Part shown: one piece after another, positions 1 through 5,661 of the stretch | How the letters are laid out: the number at the start of each line of letters is the position of its first letter | How positions within the stretch are numbered: position 1 is the stretch's first letter | Assembly: GCA_004525685.1 (NCBI GenBank) | Contig: SPBW01000136.1 | Location: 1-5,661 of the forward strand | DNA length: 5,661 nt | Reading direction: 5' to 3' | From: Candidatus Atribacteria bacterium | Lineage (GTDB): Bacteria; Bipolaricaulota; Bipolaricaulia; UBA7950; UBA9294 | Notes under the pieces: generated by a model | Databases searched by the model: none | Told to the model about the DNA's origin: nothing | What the model saw: the letters and a program-made list of their open reading frames with translations, nothing else | Translations under genes and position numbers: made by a program

Positions 1-302
1 ACAGAGAAATCAAACGACCATCCTGGGTCACTGGCATCGCGTGTCAGCGAGAGTTGCAGCGAGATGTCTGTGGCTCCGAGGTCAAATGCCACGGCAAGGC
101 CAGCCGAGTGGCTGGTCTTGGCGGTAAGGCCGGATGGCTTCACGCGCTGCAGCGCATAATCGGCCATGAGGGTCGAGCCCGCGCTGAGCGCATATTCGTA
201 GCTCAGCGTTGACGACAACGTGTTCTCATCCATGAGGTCGAATGGTCCCGAGTAGCTGGCGTGAAGTTGCGTCGGGCCGTCCGATGAGAGATGGGCTTCC
301 AC
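1..302 (-). CDS. Partial beta-barrel-like outer-membrane protein gene, possibly 5'-truncated
   Basis: The minus strand is open from a TGA at 477-479 to the left edge, where the gene leaves the window without a stop. From about 302 leftward the translation looks like real barrel sequence: short strands of alternating polar and hydrophobic residues, such as STLSYEYALSAGS, TLMADYALQRV, AGLAVAFDLG and DISLQLSLTRD, separated by Gly/Asp/Ser turns. Between 303 and 476 the same frame reads like non-coding sequence (Arg- and Cys-rich, no signal peptide). There is no ATG before about 234, and the GTG at 302-300 has no ribosome binding site. The gene therefore either begins with a weak non-ATG codon or has lost its 5' end with its signal peptide. 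The right boundary given is the last plausible coding position, not a proven start. It is divergent from the genes to its right. The family is not recognised, and the barrel assignment is inferred from strand pattern only. Confidence 0.5.
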   Translation of the reverse strand, partial: MEAHLSSDGPTQLHASYSGPFDLMDENTLSSTLSYEYALSAGSTLMADYALQRVKPSGLTAKTSHSAGLAVAFDLGATDISLQLSLTRDASDPGWSFDFS

Positions 303-472
303 GACTCGTGAAGAAGGTAGAGCACAAGGGATTCGACGAATACCTACTTGCCAGGCAGTGGATCTCCTCGCGAGACGGTAGGACAAAAGGGACGTATCAG
401 ACGTCAAAAGCGCAAACTCAGAGCAGAATTGGGCGATCAACGCATTAGTTAACTTTTCCCCCCATGTCAGGG

Positions 473-501
473 TTGATCACCGCTTAAAAACTGCCTATAG
501 T
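473..501 (+). promoter_or_regulatory. Sigma70-like promoter ahead of the riboswitch
   Basis: A -35 element TTGATC (473-478) and a -10 element TATAGT (496-501, one mismatch to TATAAT) are separated by exactly 17 bases. Transcription would start near 508-510, about 40 bases before the riboswitch aptamer, which is the right place for a promoter driving this leader. The box match and spacing are seen directly; activity is inferred. Confidence 0.6.
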
Positions 502-520
502 AGTGCCGGATATCGGGCAG

Positions 521-546
521 TGATCCACTGGATGATATGTGGATCA
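521..546 (+). repeat. 8-bp perfect inverted repeat in the leader
   Basis: TGATCCAC (521-528) and GTGGATCA (539-546) are perfect reverse complements separated by 10 bases. The dyad lies roughly 12 to 38 bases after the predicted transcription start and just before the aptamer's basal stem at 550. It could fold as a 5' RNA hairpin that insulates the aptamer, or act as a DNA operator for a dimeric regulator. Nothing in the sequence decides between these. Confidence 0.5.
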
Positions 547-549
547 ATA

Positions 550-634
550 GCTGTAAGAGGCAAAGCAGAGGCGACTCTGTGACGCAAAGCCACGGATCTC
601 GGGCTTGTAGGATCGAGAGAGCCGGGCTGCCAGC
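550..634 (+). ncRNA. Cyclic di-GMP-I (GEMM-I) riboswitch aptamer
   Basis: The segment carries the hallmark blocks of the GEMM-I class in order. The basal stem P1 pairs GCTG (550-553) with CAGC (631-634). The GGCAAA block is at 559-564. A hairpin CAGAG/CTCTG (566-570/575-579) is closed by the GNRA tetraloop GCGA (571-574). The highly conserved GACGCAAAGCCACGG lies at 581-595. A second, variable hairpin has stem TCTCG/CGAGA (597-601/614-618), and the 3' block AGCCGGGCTGCC is at 620-631. By alignment with the Vibrio Vc2 aptamer, the ligand-contacting G20, A47 and C92 correspond to about G559, A586 and C630. A G at position 20 favours cyclic di-GMP over the 3',3'-cGAMP variant, which has A. It lies between a promoter and a terminator-like hairpin, upstream of two surface-protein genes. 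The class assignment is strong; the ligand preference is inferred. Confidence 0.93.
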
Positions 635-637
635 GAC

Positions 638-689
638 TACTCGTCGCATGCATCACGGGGAGGCGCATTGCGGATGTCGAGTACTTTTT
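638..689 (+). terminator. Riboswitch expression platform: intrinsic-terminator-like hairpin
   Basis: TACTCG (638-643) pairs with CGAGTA (678-683), and the inner CGCATGC (645-651) pairs with GCATTGCG (665-672) with one bulged T. The hairpin is followed by C and TTTTT (685-689). It begins four bases after the aptamer's basal stem ends. An alternative short hairpin, GCGAC/GTCGC (633-637/643-647), overlaps both the 3' side of P1 and the terminator stem, so it could act as an antiterminator. That arrangement suggests ligand binding favours termination (an off switch). The stem has an internal loop and the T tract is short, so strength is uncertain. Confidence 0.55.
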
Positions 690-1019
690 GCGGTCAATCT
701 CACGTGCTCTCGCTGCTTATTCGCACGCCAATCGCCTCAACACCTATCTGTAACTCAATAGTCTCATTAACCAGGTTGAAAAAGGAGACAACGAATTAAA
801 ATAACATAACAACAGGAGGGAGAGCAGGCCAATTGCCCTGTGTTCTGAAGACAGCCGGGCAGTCAACCTATGAGCGTCCCCCTCCCACTGGTTCCTAGGA
901 TAGACGATTCGTGTGTCGGTTCGCAAGACATTCGAATCCCTCTTCCTGGACATGTGGGAACGGCGTGTCTTCTCCCTCTGGGCTCTTGCTCGTACGACAG
1001 TGTGGTTCAAGGAGGAGGC
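690..1019 (+). other. Long leader region without a credible gene
   Basis: I see no convincing gene here on either strand. If transcription reads past the hairpin at 638-689, this is the untranslated leader of the barrel gene. It contains two purine-rich, ribosome-site-like stretches (AAAGGAG near 781-787 and GGAGGG at 815-820) that are not followed by a usable start codon at normal distance. It also holds an imperfect palindrome CAGGCCAATTGCCCTG (825-840) and a 6-bp inverted repeat GATTCG/CGAATC (906-911/933-938). TTGAAA (776-781) and TAAAAT (797-802) resemble promoter boxes, but the 15-base spacer is too short to rely on. Confidence 0.5.
1011..1015 (+). promoter_or_regulatory. Ribosome binding site of the barrel gene
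   Basis: GGAGG, within AAGGAGGAGGC, ends four bases before the ATG at 1020. The gap is short, but an overlapping AAGGA register gives six bases. This site decides the start at 1020 over in-frame ATGs at 870 and 1050. Confidence 0.7.
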
Positions 1020-2339
1020 ATGAGGAGGAAGGCACACCGATCATCCTCGATGGGCGACTCTGAGGGTGTCGGCCGTCGATGGATCCTGCCTGCAGTTGCT
1101 ATGGTTCTGCTGCTGGCTTCAGGGTTTGTGGGGTACTCGCAACCGCTCGACGTCTCAGGCCGATTCGGTCTTGACACGATCATGATTCCCATGCCTGCCA
1201 CCCTGAGTAACGACGTTCAGGTTGAGACGCCCGCCGAGTATTCGGTATTCAAATGCGCTCTTGAGGCTTCGCTTCGCTTCAGCGCAACATGGGATAATGT
1301 TCGGCTTGACTGGGATTCTGCGATGAACATCGCTGGCCCGGAACGGGCCATTCTCGAGAGTATCATCCCGCTGGGGCCTGTCACGATCAAACCGGAGCTG
1401 TGGTTTGCGGTCCCGTTTGAAACCGTCACTGACATCGATCACTTCACCAACTACATCGTTATTCCCCCCGGGGATGTGATGTTCGTCAAGACACGGTGGA
1501 CAGTTGAAGGCAGCTATGGAGGGATTGACTTCAATTTGCTGTTCCTTCTGGAGGATGTCGGATTTCCTGACCCTGGCGCGGACTTCGCCGCGTTGACCTA
1601 CCCTCTTCAGAGTCAATCCTTCCGATACGGCAGCATCCTCACTGTGGCCGCAGAGGTCTACCCGGGAGTCACACTCTCAAGCGTGACCAACATCAATGCC
1701 GACGGTGGCTCGAACGCGGTGAAGGGACACTCCGCATCTGGGCAGGCTTATCGATCCTGTGACCCAAGAAACGACTCATGGTTCAACGAGACTCTCACGC
1801 TACGCGGTCTCCGTTACGGTGATGTTCCCTTCTGGGTGCGCGTGAAGATCGACCCGCTTGCCGATCCGATGTTCGACATTTCTGGCGGAGGGTCCCTGAC
1901 GCTGGACATGTTTGATCTAGAGCTCTCGGGATCGATCTCGCTCTTCCCCACTGACGTCTCGGGATTCTCGTTTTCTGGCAGTATCTGTGATTCGGTACAA
2001 GTGAGCGTGAGCCTTTCAGAGCAACTGCACTTTCAAGGTGCGTCGCTTAGTAGCAGTTCCAGTCTAGATCTGGGGCTGATGTCGCTTCAGATCAGCGGGT
2101 CTACCAGCGTGGTCGCGGGCGAAGGCATCCCCGGCTTCAACTTCTCGGCCTCGGTGACCCAAGGAACATTCTCCGGAAGTATGAGCGTTGCTATCTCGGA
2201 TCAGCAAGACGTGTACCGCTTGACATCCTTTTCAGCGAGGTTTTCCGTAACACAAGCGCCCGCAGCGTATTCCGTATCCGTTGCCTTCGGTCGGACGGGC
2301 CTCAAACGCGCAACGGTGAGTATAGGGATGGTGTTCTAG
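1020..2339 (+). CDS. Secreted protein, predicted outer-membrane beta-barrel (439 aa)
   Basis: This is a complete gene ending in TAG. The ATG at 1020 is chosen because AAGGAGG (1009-1015) lies just ahead of it. An ATG at 1050 would give a tighter signal peptide but lacks a site, and the ATG at 870 has none and adds 50 residues unlike a protein N-terminus. Residues 19-20 are RR, followed by a hydrophobic core at about 21-38 and likely cleavage near residue 40, giving a Sec signal peptide. The mature part has many amphipathic strands, especially at about 285-439, rich in Ser, Gly and aromatic residues, and ends VSIGMVF. A terminal Phe is the usual signature of outer-membrane barrels recognised by the Bam machinery. 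Cys are few (C79, C247, C323). No known family is recognised. It is the first gene after the riboswitch, and the Ig-repeat gene follows after 155 bases, so the two may form an operon. The gene call is firm; barrel topology is inferred. Confidence 0.85.
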   Translation: MRRKAHRSSSMGDSEGVGRRWILPAVAMVLLLASGFVGYSQPLDVSGRFGLDTIMIPMPATLSNDVQVETPAEYSVFKCALEASLRFSATWDNVRLDWDSAMNIAGPERAILESIIPLGPVTIKPELWFAVPFETVTDIDHFTNYIVIPPGDVMFVKTRWTVEGSYGGIDFNLLFLLEDVGFPDPGADFAALTYPLQSQSFRYGSILTVAAEVYPGVTLSSVTNINADGGSNAVKGHSASGQAYRSCDPRNDSWFNETLTLRGLRYGDVPFWVRVKIDPLADPMFDISGGGSLTLDMFDLELSGSISLFPTDVSGFSFSGSICDSVQVSVSLSEQLHFQGASLSSSSSLDLGLMSLQISGSTSVVAGEGIPGFNFSASVTQGTFSGSMSVAISDQQDVYRLTSFSARFSVTQAPAAYSVSVAFGRTGLKRATVSIGMVF

Positions 2340-2494
2340 CCATGGATAGAGAAAGAGTTGGATTCATGACGGCACTCAAGCACGAAAGCATTCGCTCACC
2401 ATTCCTGCATCGAGACTTGTGTGCGAATGACGGTTTCGATCTTCTCCAAACCGAGCTTCCCCGAAAACACGAAACACACAGGAGGAAAGGGAAC
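2340..2494 (+). other. Spacer between the two surface-protein genes
   Basis: The spacer shows no T-rich terminator and no convincing promoter, which is compatible with cotranscription of the flanking genes. It contains a 7-bp inverted repeat, CATTCGC (2389-2395) and GCGAATG (2423-2429), with a 27-base loop and no T tract. The reading frame of the downstream gene is open through it to an ATG at 2342, but that ATG has no ribosome binding site. Confidence 0.4.
2481..2485 (+). promoter_or_regulatory. Ribosome binding site of the Ig-repeat gene
   Basis: GGAGG sits nine bases before the ATG at 2495, a normal distance. It selects this start, which places the signal peptide at the very N-terminus, over the in-frame ATG at 2342. 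Confidence 0.8.
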
Positions 2495-5400
2495 ATGTCG
2501 CGGAAGTGTCAAAGACGCTTTGTAGGGTTGATGGTACTCATCACGGTATGTATTGGGTTTTCCGTCTTTGCGGATGCCGCTAAGACTAGCGTAGTTGTCA
2601 ATTGCCCTGAAACTACGCTGCTGAATGAGCCTGTCACATGCATCGTAACTGTCACGAACACCGAGGCGCTTGAAGGTCCCGATCCGACAGGGATCATTGA
2701 ACCATCCGTCATCCTGGGTGAAGGGTCCTTCATTCCCTTGACATCTGCTAACCTCGAAATCGGCACCCAGAGTGACAGCGTTTCAGTGGCGACGTTTACG
2801 TATACACCGACAAGCGCCGCTTCCTCCCCGCATCAGCTGGCCTTCACCTACATAGCCGACCCTGACTTCACGGCGCCCGCTGAGGCGACTACCGTATCGG
2901 TTGATATTCAACAGAAGGCAAGCCTGACCATCGTGAATTCCCCTGACCAATGGATTGTGAACGAGGAAGGCCTCCTCTCCTTGGAAGTAGCTAACACCAG
3001 CATCGACGGGGTTGATGACCCTACAGGAGAGATCCATTTCGAGTACACAATTGGGACGGGTACGTTCAGCCCGACTGACCCGATTCAGCTTGATCCAGAC
3101 GCGGCTGTTGACGGCTCCCATACATGCCCTCTGGCATACACCCCGACGGTGCCGGACGCCCATCGTCTTGAGTTGACCTATGTGCCCGGGCCGGGCTTTG
3201 TTGTTGACGGGGTTGCCACCGTAGGGCTGAATCTCGAGGCTCTCCGCGCGACCTCATTTGTGTTTGATAGCCCGATCTCACTCCTCGTCGGCGAGGAGCA
3301 GTACATTGAGATCGTCGTTCAGAATGATAGCACCACTGACGAACCGTTAGGCAGCCTTGAGTTCTCACTTCTAGACGGAGAAGGAACCCTGCATCAGCCG
3401 ACGACAATCCCATTGTTCGCTGGCGAAGACGAGACGGACGGACTGACCTCGGCTGGCATCTACTACACGCCCAGCGAATCAGGGACCCATCGGATCCAAC
3501 TCATTCCCTATCTGAATTCCGGCTTTGCGGTTCCTCAAAGCGGTACGGACGAGATTATCATTGCCGTCACGGACAGAGCGACGGCGCTTACGATCGAAGC
3601 GCCTACCGAGATGTACGTGAATCAGGAAACAGCCATCACAGCCACGGTTTCAAACGAAAGCGCCGGTTCGATGGACGATCCGCCGGGGGTTGTCACGTTC
3701 TCCCTCGATGTAGGAAGCGGCACCTTCTCATCTGGGATTTCCCTCCAGTTGGGACTTGAACCGATCGATGACGGCATCTCGATGGCCGAGGTTTGGTATC
3801 AGCCCTACGACACAGGAACGCACCAACTCAGTTTCGCCTACGTCCCGGATTCGGGATTTGCCGAGGCCGCAGGGAGTCCATGGACGTTCTCGATTGATGT
3901 GTCGAACCGCGAGACGACTCTATCGATCGATGCACCTGGGGCTCTTTTCGTCGGGGAGGAATACTGGATTGTCCTCACGGTTGAGAACCTGAGTAACGAT
4001 GACGATCCGACCGGCATCGTCAACCTGTCTGTTGAGGACGAACTGGGTAGTTTCGGGCCACCCTCGCCACTCACCTTGGACATTGGGACAGAAGACGACA
4101 GCCTATCCACATGCACATTCCTGTATATCGCTGATGAGATGGGGGAACACCAGCTCATGTTCGAGCATGTCCCGGACGTGGGATTCGACACGGCAACTGA
4201 CATCCCTGTGGTTCACGCAATTAGCGTCAGCAAAAGAGATACATCGCTTGCTGCCGAGGCAGAGTCCCCCGTGTACGTGAACGAGCCGAGTCTCGTGACC
4301 GTGACCGTGACGAATCTTGACACTCAAGAGGATCCGACAGGAGTTCTCGAGATCGCCGCACCGGCAACCGGCGAGCTGAGTGTTGTCTCGCCACTCACGC
4401 TGGACATCGGAACAGAAGGCGATGGAGTTTCGACCTGCACATTCTCGTTTACGCCGCGCTCGGCGGGCGATCACGACCTTGTGATCACCCACGTCCCCGA
4501 TGTCGGCTACGCAGCGGCGCCCGAAAGCCCGGTGACAACGCGTATCACGGCGCAGAACCGAGCTACATCGCTGGTGGTGATAGTGGAAAGCCCCATTCTC
4601 ATGGGCACGGCCAGTAGGCACACTGTGACAGTGACAAACACAAGCGCAGGCTCGTTAGATGATCCAACAGGCATTGTAGAAATCTCGATCGTGAACGACA
4701 CGGGAGTCTGTGCGCCTCTGTCTCCGGTTACCCTTGACATCGGAACTGAAGGTGACGGCGTTTCGACATGCACCATCTTCTACTACCCCGGCGCTGCTGG
4801 TCTGGATGCACATCACGTGAAGCTGGAGTATGTCCCGGATGTCGGATTCGCAGCAGCGAGTGACGGTGTAGTAATCACCGACATTGTTGTGGATGAGCGG
4901 GTAACCAAGACAACATTGACTTGCTCACCGACGGGACTTGTTGTGGGCGATACCGTGACGTGCGAGGTGACTGTCAATGACATTTCGCTAGATCAGGATT
5001 TCACGCCAGGTGGAACTGTGTCGATCGCCGTAAATCCAGCCGATGAGGGAACTCTGGCTCCGGACACCGGGCACTACGAAACCATCGAGGTCTATGACTG
5101 GGTATGGGACTGGTGGGAGTTCGATTATGTGTGGACGCTTGTCGACTCCTATCAAGTGTGGATACCCGCTTACACATACGTACTGGACGAGAACGGGCAA
5201 TGCACATTCACCTATACCCCTTCCATGCTTGGATCCGGAGATTCTCACGTGTTGCTGGCAACGTACACCCCCAGTGACAACATTCACTCTGGAAGCGAAG
5301 ACACAGTCGAACAACCCATTGTCAAGCGTGCTATGGACATGGAACTCACGATTACCCCGATGACCGCCTATATCAACCAGACGATTGATTGTGTTCTTCG

Positions 5401-5661
5401 AATGGAAGACGATTCGACGAGCGGCAATCCCGAAGCACCCAGCGCAAGCCTTGTGACACTTGCTGACGGGAAAACAGCGCCCCCGAACCGATTTGGCGAG
5501 GTCACTGTGACGAATCCCTCACCGGGAGTTACCGAGATCGCCTTCACGTACACGCCGGCGGCTGGAGATGCCGGGACCACGCATATCAAGGCAACATTCG
5601 AGGGCTCAACCGTCCACACAGACGCATCCGTCGATGTGCCCATTGTTGTGGAACTTCGGCC
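2495..5661 (+). CDS. Large secreted Ig-like repeat protein, adhesin-like (3' end beyond window)
   Basis: The frame stays open for 1055 codons to the right edge, so the protein is longer than what is visible. Residues 1-28 form a signal peptide: basic K4/R7/R8, hydrophobic core 9-25, and probable cleavage near ADA at 26-28. No lipobox is seen. The rest is at least nine tandem all-beta domains starting near residues 31, 142, 251, 361, 472, 581, 690, 804 and 946. Typical shared marks are a DDPTG-like turn before a beta strand (174-178, 503-507, 612-616, 722-726), an FTYTP-like strand (101-105, 905-909, 1017-1021), and a conserved His starting HxLxxxYVPDVGF (for example H443, H552, H773). The pattern fits bacterial Ig-like domains of the group-3 (Big_3) type. 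Such arrays usually form surface stalks or adhesins, and the partner or substrate cannot be read from this part. Any anchor or binding head must lie beyond the window. It follows a predicted barrel gene and a cyclic di-GMP riboswitch on the same strand, which fits a role in attachment. Confidence 0.92.
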   Translation, partial: MSRKCQRRFVGLMVLITVCIGFSVFADAAKTSVVVNCPETTLLNEPVTCIVTVTNTEALEGPDPTGIIEPSVILGEGSFIPLTSANLEIGTQSDSVSVATFTYTPTSAASSPHQLAFTYIADPDFTAPAEATTVSVDIQQKASLTIVNSPDQWIVNEEGLLSLEVANTSIDGVDDPTGEIHFEYTIGTGTFSPTDPIQLDPDAAVDGSHTCPLAYTPTVPDAHRLELTYVPGPGFVVDGVATVGLNLEALRATSFVFDSPISLLVGEEQYIEIVVQNDSTTDEPLGSLEFSLLDGEGTLHQPTTIPLFAGEDETDGLTSAGIYYTPSESGTHRIQLIPYLNSGFAVPQSGTDEIIIAVTDRATALTIEAPTEMYVNQETAITATVSNESAGSMDDPPGVVTFSLDVGSGTFSSGISLQLGLEPIDDGISMAEVWYQPYDTGTHQLSFAYVPDSGFAEAAGSPWTFSIDVSNRETTLSIDAPGALFVGEEYWIVLTVENLSNDDDPTGIVNLSVEDELGSFGPPSPLTLDIGTEDDSLSTCTFLYIADEMGEHQLMFEHVPDVGFDTATDIPVVHAISVSKRDTSLAAEAESPVYVNEPSLVTVTVTNLDTQEDPTGVLEIAAPATGELSVVSPLTLDIGTEGDGVSTCTFSFTPRSAGDHDLVITHVPDVGYAAAPESPVTTRITAQNRATSLVVIVESPILMGTASRHTVTVTNTSAGSLDDPTGIVEISIVNDTGVCAPLSPVTLDIGTEGDGVSTCTIFYYPGAAGLDAHHVKLEYVPDVGFAAASDGVVITDIVVDERVTKTTLTCSPTGLVVGDTVTCEVTVNDISLDQDFTPGGTVSIAVNPADEGTLAPDTGHYETIEVYDWVWDWWEFDYVWTLVDSYQVWIPAYTYVLDENGQCTFTYTPSMLGSGDSHVLLATYTPSDNIHSGSEDTVEQPIVKRAMDMELTITPMTAYINQTIDCVLRMEDDSTSGNPEAPSASLVTLADGKTAPPNRFGEVTVTNPSPGVTEIAFTYTPAAGDAGTTHIKATFEGSTVHTDASVDVPIVVELR
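2585..5661 (+). repeat. Tandem array of nine Ig-like domain repeats, last one cut by the window edge
   Basis: Approximate units by nucleotide are 2585-2908, 2918-3238, 3245-3568, 3575-3901, 3908-4231, 4235-4558, 4562-4894, 4904-5323 and 5330-5661 (partial). Units 5-7 are the most alike: the TLDIGTE segment recurs at residues 527-533, 635-641 and 746-752, spaced 108 and 111 residues apart, each followed by STCT. At DNA level this is seen as similar GACATCGGAAC-type stretches near 4079, 4403 and 4736. Units 1-4 keep the turn and the His motif but have diverged more. Unit 8 is about 30 residues longer because of an aromatic insert, and units 8-9 lack the DDPTG form. Boundaries are by eye and may shift by several residues. 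Confidence 0.8.

Noticed and set aside
242..448. Plus-strand open frame of 68 codons
   Set aside because: No ribosome site and an unprotein-like composition; it lies opposite the minus-strand gene remnant.
537..761. Plus-strand open frame of 74 codons
   Set aside because: It runs straight through the riboswitch aptamer and terminator hairpin, has no ribosome site, and its composition is set by the RNA structure.
776..802. Second promoter TTGAAA/TAAAAT
   Set aside because: The spacer is 15 bases, too short for a reliable sigma70 call; kept only as a remark in the leader entry.
833..898. Possible 21-codon peptide starting with TTG after GGAGGG
   Set aside because: Non-ATG start 12 bases from the site, Pro-rich unremarkable peptide, no supporting pattern.
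925..945. TTCGAATCC resembling a tRNA T-loop
   Set aside because: The flanking bases do not form the T stem, and there is no acceptor, D or anticodon arm.
870..1019. Upstream ATG giving a 489-residue barrel protein
   Set aside because: No ribosome site, and it would place the signal peptide about 70 residues into the protein; the ATG at 1020 has AAGGAGG ahead of it.
744..1037. Minus-strand open frame of 97 codons over the leader region
   Set aside because: Arg/Ser-rich start and no ribosome site or domain-like pattern; it overlaps the leader and the true start of the barrel gene.
3066..3413. Minus-strand open frame of 115 codons inside the Ig-repeat gene
   Set aside because: Arg/Gln/Ser-rich shadow frame opposite a clear coding strand.
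4103..4621. Minus-strand open frame of 172 codons inside the Ig-repeat gene
   Set aside because: Shadow of the repeats: His/Arg/Cys-rich, with no independent start signals, while the plus strand reads as well-formed Ig domains.

Overview
The window reads as chromosomal DNA of a diderm (outer-membrane-bearing) bacterium of moderate GC content. The support is two secreted proteins with Sec-type signal peptides, one a beta-barrel-like protein ending in phenylalanine, together with GGAGG-type ribosome binding sites and a sigma70-like promoter. No gene here fixes the taxon. The style (uncharacterised barrel proteins next to Ig-repeat proteins) would fit an uncultured lineage, but that is impression only.

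Layout. Positions 1-302, minus strand: the end of a gene that leaves the window on the left and encodes beta-strand-rich, outer-membrane-like sequence. It lacks a convincing start codon and may be 5'-truncated. Positions 473-689, plus strand: a regulatory block made of a TTGATC-N17-TATAGT promoter, an 8-bp inverted repeat, a well-conserved GEMM-I (cyclic di-GMP-I) riboswitch aptamer at 550-634, and a terminator-like hairpin followed by TTTTT. Positions 690-1019: about 330 bases without a credible gene, probably untranslated leader. Positions 1020-2339: a complete 439-residue secreted protein predicted to be an outer-membrane beta-barrel. Positions 2340-2494: a short spacer. Positions 2495-5661: a very long same-strand gene, still open at the right edge, encoding a signal peptide and at least nine tandem Ig-like domains of about 108-140 residues.

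Working model (inference). A cyclic di-GMP riboswitch controls, through transcription termination, a surface module made of an outer-membrane barrel and a large Ig-repeat, adhesin-like protein. Cyclic di-GMP commonly governs attachment and matrix production, so the gene content suits the switch. The barrel gene has no close family that I recognise, and the Ig-repeat gene carries an unusual Trp/Tyr-rich insert in its eighth domain. The riboswitch is the best-supported and most informative element in the window. The link to the downstream pair rests on shared strand and order, with a leader of roughly 385 bases between the aptamer and the first start codon.
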